A stretch of DNA of 32,820 nt, from IMG/VR virus record IMGVR_UViG_3300018424_000103, positions 1 to 32,820 of that record; one strand, written 5' to 3'. Source of the stretch: a virus. Positions within the stretch are counted from its first letter, which is position 1; every line of letters starts with the position of its first letter. The translations under genes were made by a program, and so were the position numbers. Below the pieces are notes generated by a model, which was given only the letters and a program-made list of their open reading frames with translations, searched no databases and was not told the DNA's origin. Of this stretch, positions 1 through 6,959 are shown in pieces.

Positions 1-2936
1 ATAGCCATTGATGCCAGTGTCTTTTCTGCTCCAGATCCCATAGACAACGGTCGAGGATCATATTTTGGATGTTTAATATATATCTCTAGCTTATCTCCGA
101 TATTATCAAAGAACACTTCGAATTCTACAATACTGTTCAGAATGCTTGATATCTCCGAGTTAATAATCGACAACATAGACTTGATAACTTGATAGGAAAC
201 ACCATTTGGATGCATTGCTTGGATAAACAAATCATATGCAATGTAGTCTCTCTCGTATTTCTGTATCTCATCTAGTTTTGATTGTGCCTCCTTTATCAGT
301 TGTTGGGTTGCTCCTTCCTCTGTTTTAAGGCCCATCACTTTCTTATCACAGCGTTTGATATCTTCTTGCTTTTCACTTAGCATTTTTTGCATTGCCCTAA
401 GATCTCTTTGCAAAGAATCGCGATTATCATAAGCTTCTTGGTTTTGATAGTAATGATCTTTCTTGCCTTGTAGGGCGGCTATCTGATTGATAAGCAACAT
501 TCTTTGTGACTTTAGACTTTCGACCTTTGACTCATGAGCCATGATTTGCGTTTTGGCTTTTTCAACATTACGCTCATTGGATTCATAAGAAGATATTGCC
601 AACTTGATCACACCTTCATCAAGACGATTTAGGGCCGATCTTTTAGAATCAACAATCGTTTGTTGTTTTTCTAATTTACTTTGTAGCGATGGCAGTTCTC
701 TTCTTGCTTCGAGAGCATCTTTCACAAAACTATTATCAGTACAATACTTACAATCAGGGTCATACTCATGATCGTGCAAAAGATTTATTTTCTTTTCTAA
801 AGAAGAAATTTTTGTCTTTGTGGTCTTAAGATCAAACGATGCTTGCTTAAGCTCATCAGATAGTGTGTTGATTTGCTCTAGTTGTTCTCGCAACTGTTCT
901 ATACCAACACCTTCATTCATATCTTCAAGAGATTGTATTTGAGCTAATTTAGTATTGATCTCGTCACCAACAGAAGCCAAAGAGCCACGAACTTGTGACA
1001 TTTCTTCTTGCTTGTTCCTAAGTTCCTGTAGAACCTCTGAAATATCAATCCATTCTTCTCCAGCTGCTGAAATTTGATCTTCGACAATGGAGATTTCTTG
1101 CCTTAACTCATCACACCGTTCGCTGAGAGTATTACATCTATCTTGTTGACCATCTATCTCTTCTAGTATCTCCTGTAGAGCTTCTTTGTTGTGTACAAGC
1201 TTCTTGTTCCAATCAATGGCCTCTAGGTGCTTAATGATACCTTTCAGTTCAGCAGAATCCTTCTTAGCTAATTTATGTTTAGCCTCAAACATCTGTAGAT
1301 CCAAAAACTTAGCCAGAATTTCTTTTCGTCTGGTGGAACCTTCATTAATAAAGCCAAATGAGTCCATCTGTGATGACATAGAGGTAATCATGAAGTCATC
1401 AAAGGTACCAAATGTTTTACGAATGTTGGCATCAGTCTCATTACGAGTGGTACCATTCTTACTCTCTGCCATTGTACCCAAAGAGTATTTGGTAAAGTCA
1501 AGATCAGTTTTAGCTTCTTTTGTTACAGAGCCTTTGCTTTTCTTTTCATATGACTCAAGGGTTCTCGTAATCTTATAAGAGTCATTACCGACTCCAATTT
1601 CGAGCTGAATTCTTGCTTTATCCTTGTTTTGGTTGATAAGATGGACGTTTTTACGCTCTGCCTTAGAGGTAGTATTAAACATTCCGAACAAAGCTGCATC
1701 GATAATACTAGACTTTCCAGAGTAGTTTTTCCCAAATATTCCAACCAATCCATTAAGATTAGCAAAATTAATTTCATTATCCTCTCCGTAATTAAAAAGA
1801 TTGCTCCACTTCATCTTTCTAGGCTTCCAGATAATGTTTCGAGAAATCTCTTCAGATTCTTCGAGTTGTTTGTTGTAGTTGTTATTAAGCTCTACAACTC
1901 GATCCATAACATCATCGGTAGCCTCTTTGTCAGATAAGAACAGTCGGATATATTCTTCTTGAGTATTTGGGTCTCTCATATTAATAATTCTGTTCTCAGA
2001 ACCATCAACAGTCAAGCCACCATCAGAATAGCCTGCCTTGTTTACGAAATTGACCGTGTAGGCGTTCCATTTAGTTCGGGCATAGTCACACGCCCTACGC
2101 AGTTTTGCGAGCGGCAGATTGTAATTTGAGACCAATCTGAGCCTTGCATTATTTGGAACATCAACATTGGGCAAAGTACCATCTTGATTGATATCGACTG
2201 TAAAGAATGGTCGAGGACTCATAAAGAATCTTTTCTCTACCGAATGATTATCTTTGTCTCGGATATCCCACAACAAGTAACCCTTGAGCAATGACTCTCC
2301 AAAGTTTTGTTGTACAGTAGAGCCACAATAAGCAACACGACAGTCATTATCCAAAAACTGCATACGGTGAATATCACCAAGCATTGCATAGTCAAACCCT
2401 GAGAAGATAGAAACATCATCCTCACCTGTCTCAAGCGACCAATCAGACCCAACCTTAGATCCCCTAATGGCCCCATGATAAAGAGCAATGTTTACCTTTG
2501 ATGAATCAGTTGGCTTACTCCAATTATCTCGATCAAACACGGAAAGCACATTTAGACAAAGATCGTCATTAACATGAGTCTCCCCAGAGTTTAAAAGGAA
2601 ATGTATATCAGGATGCTTCAGGGCATCAACTATTGGAGTGATTGCATCAAGTCTGTTTCCATTTTTTAGGTTACCATCGTGATTACCAGCAATAATGTAC
2701 AGTGGTGCAATATCAGCCAGTTTACTCAGAAACTCAGCTGCAATAGCAAAATACTCTGGTGATAGTTGTGTTTTTGTGTGGGCCAAGTCTCCACAGTGAA
2801 CAATAATATCTGGTAGGTCTCTTTCCAGTTGTTCATATATGTTTTGGAATACAAATTTGTATTCATCGTGATACTTTAAATTACGAATATGTGTATCAGA
2901 TATGTGGCAGATTCGCATTGATTTTCTTTTAGTCAT
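1..2936 (-). CDS. SbcD-SbcC (Mre11-Rad50, T4 gp47-gp46) fusion protein, 3' end outside window
   Basis: This is one open frame with no stop from ATG 2936 to the window edge (978 residues visible). Residues 1-320 are an SbcD/Mre11 metallophosphoesterase: D14-x-H16, G49-D50, G84-N85-H86-D87, H154 and G187-D188-x-H190. From about residue 370 an SbcC/Rad50 ATPase follows: Walker A G402-KNYSG-KS409, a long charged coiled-coil region, a zinc hook C729-KY-C732 near the coil centre, and the ABC signature G967-SGAEK-T973 just before the edge. The family processes DNA ends for recombination-dependent replication; in T4 and most bacteria nuclease and ATPase are separate subunits. The start has a strong GGAGGA site inside the end of the preceding endonuclease gene, which it overlaps by 8 nt. 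I found no good ribosome site before internal Met320 (1979), so two separate proteins look unlikely. The Walker B and D-loop part lies beyond the window. Confidence 0.93.
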   Translation of the reverse strand, partial: MTKRKSMRICHISDTHIRNLKYHDEYKFVFQNIYEQLERDLPDIIVHCGDLAHTKTQLSPEYFAIAAEFLSKLADIAPLYIIAGNHDGNLKNGNRLDAITPIVDALKHPDIHFLLNSGETHVNDDLCLNVLSVFDRDNWSKPTDSSKVNIALYHGAIRGSKVGSDWSLETGEDDVSIFSGFDYAMLGDIHRMQFLDNDCRVAYCGSTVQQNFGESLLKGYLLWDIRDKDNHSVEKRFFMSPRPFFTVDINQDGTLPNVDVPNNARLRLVSNYNLPLAKLRRACDYARTKWNAYTVNFVNKAGYSDGGLTVDGSENRIINMRDPNTQEEYIRLFLSDKEATDDVMDRVVELNNNYNKQLEESEEISRNIIWKPRKMKWSNLFNYGEDNEINFANLNGLVGIFGKNYSGKSSIIDAALFGMFNTTSKAERKNVHLINQNKDKARIQLEIGVGNDSYKITRTLESYEKKSKGSVTKEAKTDLDFTKYSLGTMAESKNGTTRNETDANIRKTFGTFDDFMITSMSSQMDSFGFINEGSTRRKEILAKFLDLQMFEAKHKLAKKDSAELKGIIKHLEAIDWNKKLVHNKEALQEILEEIDGQQDRCNTLSERCDELRQEISIVEDQISAAGEEWIDISEVLQELRNKQEEMSQVRGSLASVGDEINTKLAQIQSLEDMNEGVGIEQLREQLEQINTLSDELKQASFDLKTTKTKISSLEKKINLLHDHEYDPDCKYCTDNSFVKDALEARRELPSLQSKLEKQQTIVDSKRSALNRLDEGVIKLAISSYESNERNVEKAKTQIMAHESKVESLKSQRMLLINQIAALQGKKDHYYQNQEAYDNRDSLQRDLRAMQKMLSEKQEDIKRCDKKVMGLKTEEGATQQLIKEAQSKLDEIQKYERDYIAYDLFIQAMHPNGVSYQVIKSMLSIINSEISSILNSIVEFEVFFDNIGDKLEIYIKHPKYDPRPLSMGSGAEKTLASMA

Positions 2937-3612
2937 TTGTCCTCCATCTTTTATTATTGACCACTGACCAGACCATGTAATCCGTCAGGTTATATTTTTT
3001 CGCTAATGCTTTTTGGGTTATACCGCCACCTCTATACTCTTCTCTGATTTTGTGGACAATCTCCCAATTTAGTTTAGCATTACCATTATTCTCACCGGAG
3101 TTTGCTTTGCTTATTTTTTTCTTCACTTCATCACTTCTAGGTCCAGTAAAGTATTCTCCGCTCAAACCTTTATTCCAAGGCACTTGTCCTTTATGAGATT
3201 CAGAGAGGTTCTCCCTGTGTTCTTTGGACAATTTCTTTCCTCTATTCCAAGATTGCTTACCAAACATTCCATTGTTCTTACCGGAGTTAGCAATGGAAAT
3301 CTTTCCTTTTGTTTCCTCGGAATGTCTACCTCCTTCACCACCAGTGCGAAGATTGTAGCCTTTTTCTCTATCTAAGCAGGAAAATTTATCAATCCAAATA
3401 ACTTCTCTTTCAGATAATGTATCTTTGTCTGAACATTCTTCCAACACAACCCAATCCAGATTATCCCAACCATACTTTCTCATAGCATTGTATAATCTGG
3501 TTGTTTCATACGATGAGTGGTGCTTATGTTCTCTTTTTCTCTTATCTAAGGAGCATTCGGTTTTCCCAACATAGCGTTTTCCGTTTGGAAACAAGATACA
3601 GTAAATAAGCAT
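2929..3612 (-). CDS. GIY-YIG homing endonuclease with NUMOD3 repeats and C-terminal HTH
   Basis: The protein has 227 aa. The N-terminal GIY-YIG nuclease shows I3-Y4, then Y14-V15-G16, an Arg/His-rich helix with R25, R27 and H29, and a Glu in SEREVIWID as the likely metal ligand. The middle part has repeated NUMOD3-type DNA-binding elements (HSEETKGKIS, then LSKEHRENLSESHKG followed by WNKG). The last 45 residues resemble a helix-turn-helix that ends in the VNNKRWR pattern common in phage homing enzymes. Such enzymes cut a genome lacking their gene so that repair copies the gene in (established for I-TevI and the Seg enzymes). It is free-standing here, with no intron sign, and its last 8 nt overlap the start of the SbcD-SbcC gene. 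The start has AAAGGAG 6 nt upstream and a possible hairpin before that. It looks intact. Confidence 0.93.
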   Translation of the reverse strand: MLIYCILFPNGKRYVGKTECSLDKRKREHKHHSSYETTRLYNAMRKYGWDNLDWVVLEECSDKDTLSEREVIWIDKFSCLDREKGYNLRTGGEGGRHSEETKGKISIANSGKNNGMFGKQSWNRGKKLSKEHRENLSESHKGQVPWNKGLSGEYFTGPRSDEVKKKISKANSGENNGNAKLNWEIVHKIREEYRGGGITQKALAKKYNLTDYMVWSVVNNKRWRTND

Positions 3613-3622
3613 AATTTTCTCC

Positions 3623-3652
3623 TTTTACCGTAAATAGTGTCTATCCGTAAAA
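3623..3652 (-). promoter_or_regulatory. Possible hairpin next to the ribosome site of the homing endonuclease
   Basis: On the minus strand TTTTAC (3652-3647) can pair with GTAAAA (3628-3623), enclosing a second short stem ATAG-ACA-CTAT. The 3' arm touches the AGGAG ribosome site at 3619-3623. Hairpins that mask the start of homing endonuclease genes are known from T4-type phages, where they limit early translation. The stems here are short and A/T-rich with an uneven internal loop, so the structure is only suggestive. Confidence 0.3.
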
Positions 3653-3682
3653 TGGGCCATCCCTAATGTGAGCTATTCTCAT
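3641..3682 (-). pseudogene. 13-codon frame resembling a stranded SbcD N-terminus
   Basis: ATG 3682 follows a perfect GGAGGA site with good spacing and reads MRIAHIRDGPFYG before a TAG stop. The first eight residues match the SbcD motif I region of the downstream gene (MRICHISD, residues 7-14) at six positions. The TAA of the Smr gene lies 10 nt upstream, so this frame sits where the next gene of the operon would start. My reading is that it is the old 5' end of sbcD, cut off when the endonuclease gene was inserted. It could instead be a leader peptide or a chance match, because eight residues are few. Confidence 0.5.
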
Positions 3683-3692
3683 ATGTCCTCCA

Positions 3693-3908
3693 TTAATCTG
3701 CATATATTCTCACAGAACCACAATAAAGACTGTTGTCTGTATGAAAGTCTAAGCCATACTGTCTTATAACAGATATAACTATTTGTTTCATTTCGTCAGA
3801 ATTTCCAGTTATTATCTTTAGTTCTTGTCCCCAATATGTATTTATGAATCCATGACATATTCTGGGGACTTCTTCATATTTAACGCCATGTAAATCAAGC
3901 GTCTTCAT
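3693..3908 (-). CDS. Mini Smr-domain protein
   Basis: The protein has 71 aa from ATG 3908. A TTG 18 nt further upstream is possible but lacks support. It starts with the Smr signature T-LDLHG and continues with a helix, a hydrophobic strand with the IITG motif (ELKIITGNSDE), and a second helix (MKQIVISVIRQYGL), which is the order of the small MutS-related fold. Smr domains bind or nick branched DNA or cut RNA in known proteins. At 71 residues this copy is shorter than a usual Smr domain of about 80, and the Gly-rich loop after ITG reads NSDE instead of GxG, so nuclease activity is uncertain. It overlaps the end of the 72-aa gene by 14 nt and lies in the same operon as the recombination nuclease. 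Confidence 0.72.
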   Translation of the reverse strand: MKTLDLHGVKYEEVPRICHGFINTYWGQELKIITGNSDEMKQIVISVIRQYGLDFHTDNSLYCGSVRIYAD

Positions 3909-4113
3909 TTTCTTGTTCTTCTGCAAATACGCTTAGACCACATTCCTCAAGAGCCAATACACATGCAGAAAAATCATCTTCGCCATTTCGGATCTCTGTA
4001 TAATAGTAATCCTCAAATGCTCCGTCTAAATTTAATTGTTCTGTATAGCGGATACCCGCTTCATACCATGTCTCGTCTTCTTCTCTATAAAGACCAACTA
4101 TTTCTTCTGACAT
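3895..4113 (-). CDS. Small acidic protein of unknown function
   Basis: This 72-aa protein is rich in Glu and Asp (ends EEQENEDA) with several aromatic residues and no motif I recognise. The start at 4113 is preceded by a very strong GAGGAGGA site. It is the first gene after a predicted promoter (4152-4180) and overlaps the Smr gene by 14 nt, which suggests coupled translation. The size and charge would fit a DNA mimic or an early host-directed factor, but nothing in the sequence proves this. Confidence 0.75.
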   Translation of the reverse strand: MSEEIVGLYREEDETWYEAGIRYTEQLNLDGAFEDYYYTEIRNGEDDFSACVLALEECGLSVFAEEQENEDA

Positions 4114-4123
4114 TTTTTCCTCC

Positions 4124-4468
4124 TCATTTCATCAGAAATTGTATTGATATCAACGTAACACATAAAAACATAGATGTCAAGTTTTTTAATGTAAAAGGTG
4201 ATTCTCCCAAATGCCACCAAGCCAATGGAATAAAAACTAAATAACCACAGGCAAATGCTATAAAACGAACAGACCATAATTGATCTAACTCTTCATACAT
4301 CATTTTTGTACCATAGGCAAAAAATATACCAGTAAATGGTGCTATTAAAATGCTGCATAAAAGAATGTTGTCATTCATCCATTTTGATATAACTGGGCCA
4401 TTTGATTGATACCACCCAACTAATTGACCAAAAACAAAAAACAAAGTTGCAACAAATAATTTACTCAT
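4124..4468 (-). CDS. Small four-helix membrane protein, unknown function
   Basis: The 114-aa protein has four hydrophobic stretches (about residues 2-20, 34-55, 67-88 and 97-113) joined by short polar loops, one with the acidic EELDQLW. The first stretch could also act as a signal anchor. The pattern GQLVGWYQSN at the N-terminus and WWHLGESPFTLK before the last helix looks like a small conserved phage membrane protein, but I know no function for it. The start has AGGAAA 6 nt upstream and lies 18 nt after tRNA-Glu, so it is probably co-transcribed with the tRNA. A promoter for the next gene lies within its last 60 nt. Confidence 0.8.
   Translation of the reverse strand: MSKLFVATLFFVFGQLVGWYQSNGPVISKWMNDNILLCSILIAPFTGIFFAYGTKMMYEELDQLWSVRFIAFACGYLVFIPLAWWHLGESPFTLKNLTSMFLCVTLISIQFLMK
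4152..4180 (-). promoter_or_regulatory. Promoter P4, sigma70-like with extended -10
   Basis: On the minus strand it has TTGACA (4180-4175), a 17-nt spacer and TACGTT (4157-4152) preceded by TGT. It lies within the 3' end of the membrane protein gene and would start transcription about 32 nt before the 72-aa gene, serving the Smr, endonuclease and SbcD-SbcC genes. It has the same layout as the other three promoters in this block. Confidence 0.75.
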
Positions 4469-4486
4469 AATGTTTCCTGAATTGAG

Positions 4487-4560
<74 letters not shown>

Positions 4561-4594
4561 ACCGTTCAGTACTATATAGATTAATTATTTGATT

Positions 4595-4909
4595 TCACTT
4601 TTTATGATTGTTTATGAAATCATTAATTACGTCTGCTGGTCTTGATCCAACCATTTCCCCAACATCATAACCGTTGGAAAACATGAGTAATTTTGGAACC
4701 GACCTTACATTGTATTCCATAAGAACACTTCTATCAAAATTGTCAATATCAACTTTATAAAAATAAACACCCGGATGTTCTGGTGTTACATTCTCCATAG
4801 TTCTGGTAAGTACCTTACAGGGTTGACACCAAGTTGCAGAGAACTGAATTACAACATTTCCTGAAGAGGTCAGTTCTTTAAATTGTTCTACATTATCTAT
4901 AACTTTCAT
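4595..4909 (-). CDS. Thioredoxin
   Basis: The 104-aa protein has the thioredoxin fold signature: active site W27-C28-Q29-P30-C31 at the end of a hydrophobic strand (VVIQFSAT), the KVDIDN segment, and the cis-proline in SVP72. It reduces disulfides and in many phages supplies electrons to ribonucleotide reductase; no reductase gene is in this window. QP between the cysteines differs from the GP of E. coli thioredoxin and would shift the redox potential. Translation is probably coupled: the stop of the 130-aa gene is 2 nt before the ATG, and its ribosome site (AAGGAGAA) lies inside that gene. It is followed by tRNA-Glu. Confidence 0.95.
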   Translation of the reverse strand: MKVIDNVEQFKELTSSGNVVIQFSATWCQPCKVLTRTMENVTPEHPGVYFYKVDIDNFDRSVLMEYNVRSVPKLLMFSNGYDVGEMVGSRPADVINDFINNHKK

Positions 4910-4911
4910 TT

Positions 4912-5304
4912 TTATTCTCCTTCTCCTTTAAAATTCTTAATCCATTCCGTAACCATGGATAAACTCTGGTTATCATTGTCTTCTTCTTCATCAAAATTAG
5001 AAATAGTTATCTCTTCGTAAGGATTGGGTATAAACTCTGATGCCCAGAATGTTTCAGCGTTATCCTCAAAGAAATAATGAATTGCTTCCAATTCTTCCTG
5101 TGTTGGTTCTCCATCAGGTAATAGTTCTGATAAATCCGCTTTCCATTGTTCTTCTCTTTCGCAAACATTATCAAATAGATCAAACCATCTTCGCACCGAA
5201 ACGGCAAGGGCTTCTTTCCAGTCCGGACCAGTGTAAAGTACCTCCGAGTCAGTGAACGGTCTTTTATAACAATCATTACTAGAAGTGTGTGTTACAGTAT
5301 ACAT
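4912..5304 (-). CDS. Acidic protein of unknown function
   Basis: The 130-aa protein is rich in Glu, Asp and Trp. Its middle reads as a helix-rich region (residues about 28-85), followed by an acidic low-complexity stretch (NFDEEEDNDN) and a final amphipathic helix. I recognise no domain. The start is well supported by GGAGGA 5 nt upstream of ATG 5304. The gene follows tRNA-Leu by 37 nt and is coupled to thioredoxin, so all three probably share promoter P3. Confidence 0.8.
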   Translation of the reverse strand: MYTVTHTSSNDCYKRPFTDSEVLYTGPDWKEALAVSVRRWFDLFDNVCEREEQWKADLSELLPDGEPTQEELEAIHYFFEDNAETFWASEFIPNPYEEITISNFDEEEDNDNQSLSMVTEWIKNFKGEGE

Positions 5305-5341
5305 TTTTCCTCCATTAGAATACTGATTTTATAGTAAAGCA

Positions 5342-5423
5342 TGGGACCGGCGGGAATCGAACCCGCACAGCCTAGGCCACAAGATCCTTAGTCTTGCGCG
5401 TCTACCAATTCCGCCACGGTCCC
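5342..5423 (-). tRNA. tRNA-Leu (anticodon AAG)
   Basis: It is a class II tRNA of 82 nt including discriminator A73, the leucine identity base. Acceptor GGGACCG/CGGTCCC, D arm with TTGGTAGA, anticodon stem CAAGA/TCTTG perfectly paired around the 7-nt loop CTAAGGA, a variable arm TGGCCTAGGCT, and T arm GCGGG-TTCGATT-CCCGC. U33 and G37 fix the anticodon as AAG, which reads CUU. This anticodon is rare in bacteria, where UAG and GAG are normal. No CCA is encoded. Confidence 0.93.
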
Positions 5424-5431
5424 ATACTTAT

Positions 5432-5459
5432 AATGTATCACGATAATTAATTCTGTCAA
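5432..5459 (-). promoter_or_regulatory. Promoter P3, sigma70-like with extended -10
   Basis: On the minus strand it has TTGACA (5459-5454, overlapping the TGA stop of the primase gene), a 16-nt spacer and TACATT (5437-5432) preceded by TGA. A-rich tracts lie upstream. The predicted start is a few bases before tRNA-Leu, so it should drive the tRNA, the 130-aa gene, thioredoxin and probably tRNA-Glu. Confidence 0.72.
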
Positions 5460-6394
5460 ATACTTTTTAGCATTTTTTCTAAAAAATACATTTCTCCATC
5501 AATTTCCTCCGCACAGTCGAGCTTTTGCCTAAAGGTTTCGGGACTCATTGAGCCAATATCTTCATAGTCATCAATTGGTACTTTATGTATCTCTACATCG
5601 TATTGCAGCATTGACTTGATAATCCACTTGGCTTTCTTTTCAGCATCAGGGTCAAGCGCCAAGTATACTGGTGTATCGTGTGCTGCAATAGCCTGAAACA
5701 GTCGTGACTCTTTCCTCAAGGTAGAGCCGAGGATAGGTACAGCGTTGTCACCTGCGACAATCGCATCGAAAACACCCTCCACAAGAACTGTCGGTTCATC
5801 CCAATCAACGCTAAGTTCATTAAAGATTATGTCACGCCCACAAGGCGGATTAAGATACCGACGATTATGCCCCACGTAAGAGCGAGCGATAAAGTAGTTG
5901 ACATCGCCGTCTGAGTTAAAGGACGGGATAATAATTCTTCCGCCGTATTTACCTTTCTCACAATATCCGATTTTCCATCTAAGGATCTCATTTCTTCCAA
6001 TACCTCGACTACGTAAATAGTCCAGTGGTCGCTTAGACTCCAAAGGTAGGTGCTTGTTGCACAAAGAAACGAACTCACTTGGGAGATCGATCACTTGTCG
6101 TTCCTCAACTTCGTTTATTTCGTTGACAATTTTATCAAATTCTGACAAGTCCAAACGACCAATCAGTTCTAGATACTGTTGTCGTTGCTTGTAATTACCA
6201 AATTTGCGAACAAGACGATAAATGTTCTTGCCGCGCTGATCACATACCCAGCATTTGAAGGCATTCACAGAGAAATTGACGGACATCTTTTTCTTGTGAT
6301 GATTACAGTAAGGGCAGTGAAAAAGAAACTCATCATTGGATCTTCTGTAAGACCCTAGAACTTCTGTAAGAATTTTAAGTTTGTTGTGTTGCAT
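5456..6394 (-). CDS. DNA primase (T4 gp61-like, zinc finger plus TOPRIM)
   Basis: The 312-aa protein starts with a zinc ribbon, C27-PY-C30 and C48-WV-C51. A linker of about 70 residues leads to the RNA polymerase core with the SRGI...WKIGYC and GGRIIIP segments and a TOPRIM fold: catalytic Glu in LVEGVFDA near residue 204 and the metal-binding ALDPDA near 245. It makes RNA primers for the lagging strand, working with a replicative helicase that is outside this window. T4 gp61 has 342 residues, so this is a slightly shorter relative. Start ATG 6394 has GAGAGG upstream and lies only about 11 nt after the predicted start of promoter P2. The C-terminus ends inside promoter P3. Confidence 0.93.
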   Translation of the reverse strand: MQHNKLKILTEVLGSYRRSNDEFLFHCPYCNHHKKKMSVNFSVNAFKCWVCDQRGKNIYRLVRKFGNYKQRQQYLELIGRLDLSEFDKIVNEINEVEERQVIDLPSEFVSLCNKHLPLESKRPLDYLRSRGIGRNEILRWKIGYCEKGKYGGRIIIPSFNSDGDVNYFIARSYVGHNRRYLNPPCGRDIIFNELSVDWDEPTVLVEGVFDAIVAGDNAVPILGSTLRKESRLFQAIAAHDTPVYLALDPDAEKKAKWIIKSMLQYDVEIHKVPIDDYEDIGSMSPETFRQKLDCAEEIDGEMYFLEKMLKSI

Positions 6395-6411
6395 TTTTGC
6401 CTCTCATGAAA

Positions 6412-6440
6412 AACGTATCATGGTCCAGCAAACTTGTCAA
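6412..6440 (-). promoter_or_regulatory. Promoter P2, sigma70-like with extended -10
   Basis: On the minus strand it has TTGACA (6440-6435), a 17-nt spacer and TACGTT (6417-6412) preceded by TGA. It lies in the gap between the ruvC-like and primase genes and gives a short leader that contains the primase ribosome site. Confidence 0.75.
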
Positions 6441-6450
6441 GTATTTTTGG

Positions 6451-6954
6451 TTAAATTCCTGAGAGGGCAACAATAACAGAGTCAGCCATGTCGTCTGTAC
6501 CGGGCTTTGGATTACCATGCCTTGTTAACTCAACAATGAAATCATTTGGGTATTCATTAGCAACCCATTCGATGATCATCTTCTTGGTATCGTCTCCGCG
6601 TTTAATTTTGAGGCCAACTTTCTTTCTTGCTGATGTAGCATTTACCAATTCAGCTTCTACCTCAAATACAATTGGTATGAGAATAGAAATCATTCCATTA
6701 AAACGCTGAAGTTTACTCATTGTCATAGCGGTTGTTTTACCACCAGAGAAAGCCATGAAAGGAGCCTCAATCAATACTTTATTAATATTATATTTATTAT
6801 TTATATTATTTAATATATCATAAAACTCTAATGCTCTTGTCTCTAAGGAAACAGAAGAATTAAATTTCTTAAACTCACATACAATAAGTTTCTTATTTTG
6901 ATCAATTATTGAGTAGCCGATCTTACTAGAGCTAACATCTAATCCTAATATCAT
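6451..6954 (-). CDS. RuvC-like Holliday junction resolvase
   Basis: The 167-aa protein has the RNase H-like resolvase fold: D6 in the first strand (ILGLDVSSS, which fixes the start at ATG 6954), E63 in KVLIEAPF, and the C-terminal pair D155 and D158 in TDDMADS. These are the four acidic metal ligands of RuvC-type enzymes. It would cut branched DNA made during recombination and before packaging, the job done in T4 by the unrelated endonuclease VII. The region around residues 45-60 is very A/T-rich (ILNNINNKYNI). There is no ribosome site upstream: a consensus promoter ends 5 nt before the ATG, so the transcript should be leaderless. Confidence 0.9.
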   Translation of the reverse strand: MILGLDVSSSKIGYSIIDQNKKLIVCEFKKFNSSVSLETRALEFYDILNNINNKYNINKVLIEAPFMAFSGGKTTAMTMSKLQRFNGMISILIPIVFEVEAELVNATSARKKVGLKIKRGDDTKKMIIEWVANEYPNDFIVELTRHGNPKPGTDDMADSVIVALSGI

Positions 6955-6959
6955 ATTAA

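Noticed and set aside
1979-1979. Internal ATG that could start a separate gp46-like ATPase
   Set aside because: It is in frame with the SbcD part, has no ribosome site, and no stop separates the two parts.
4741-4746. TTGACA within the thioredoxin gene
   Set aside because: At 17 nt downstream there is only CTTATG, no -10 and no TGn, and the sequence is the codons for VDIDN.
6798-6805. TATAAATA (T4 late promoter box) on the minus strand
   Set aside because: It lies in a run of A/T-rich Asn, Ile and Tyr codons within ruvC; such an octamer is expected by chance there.
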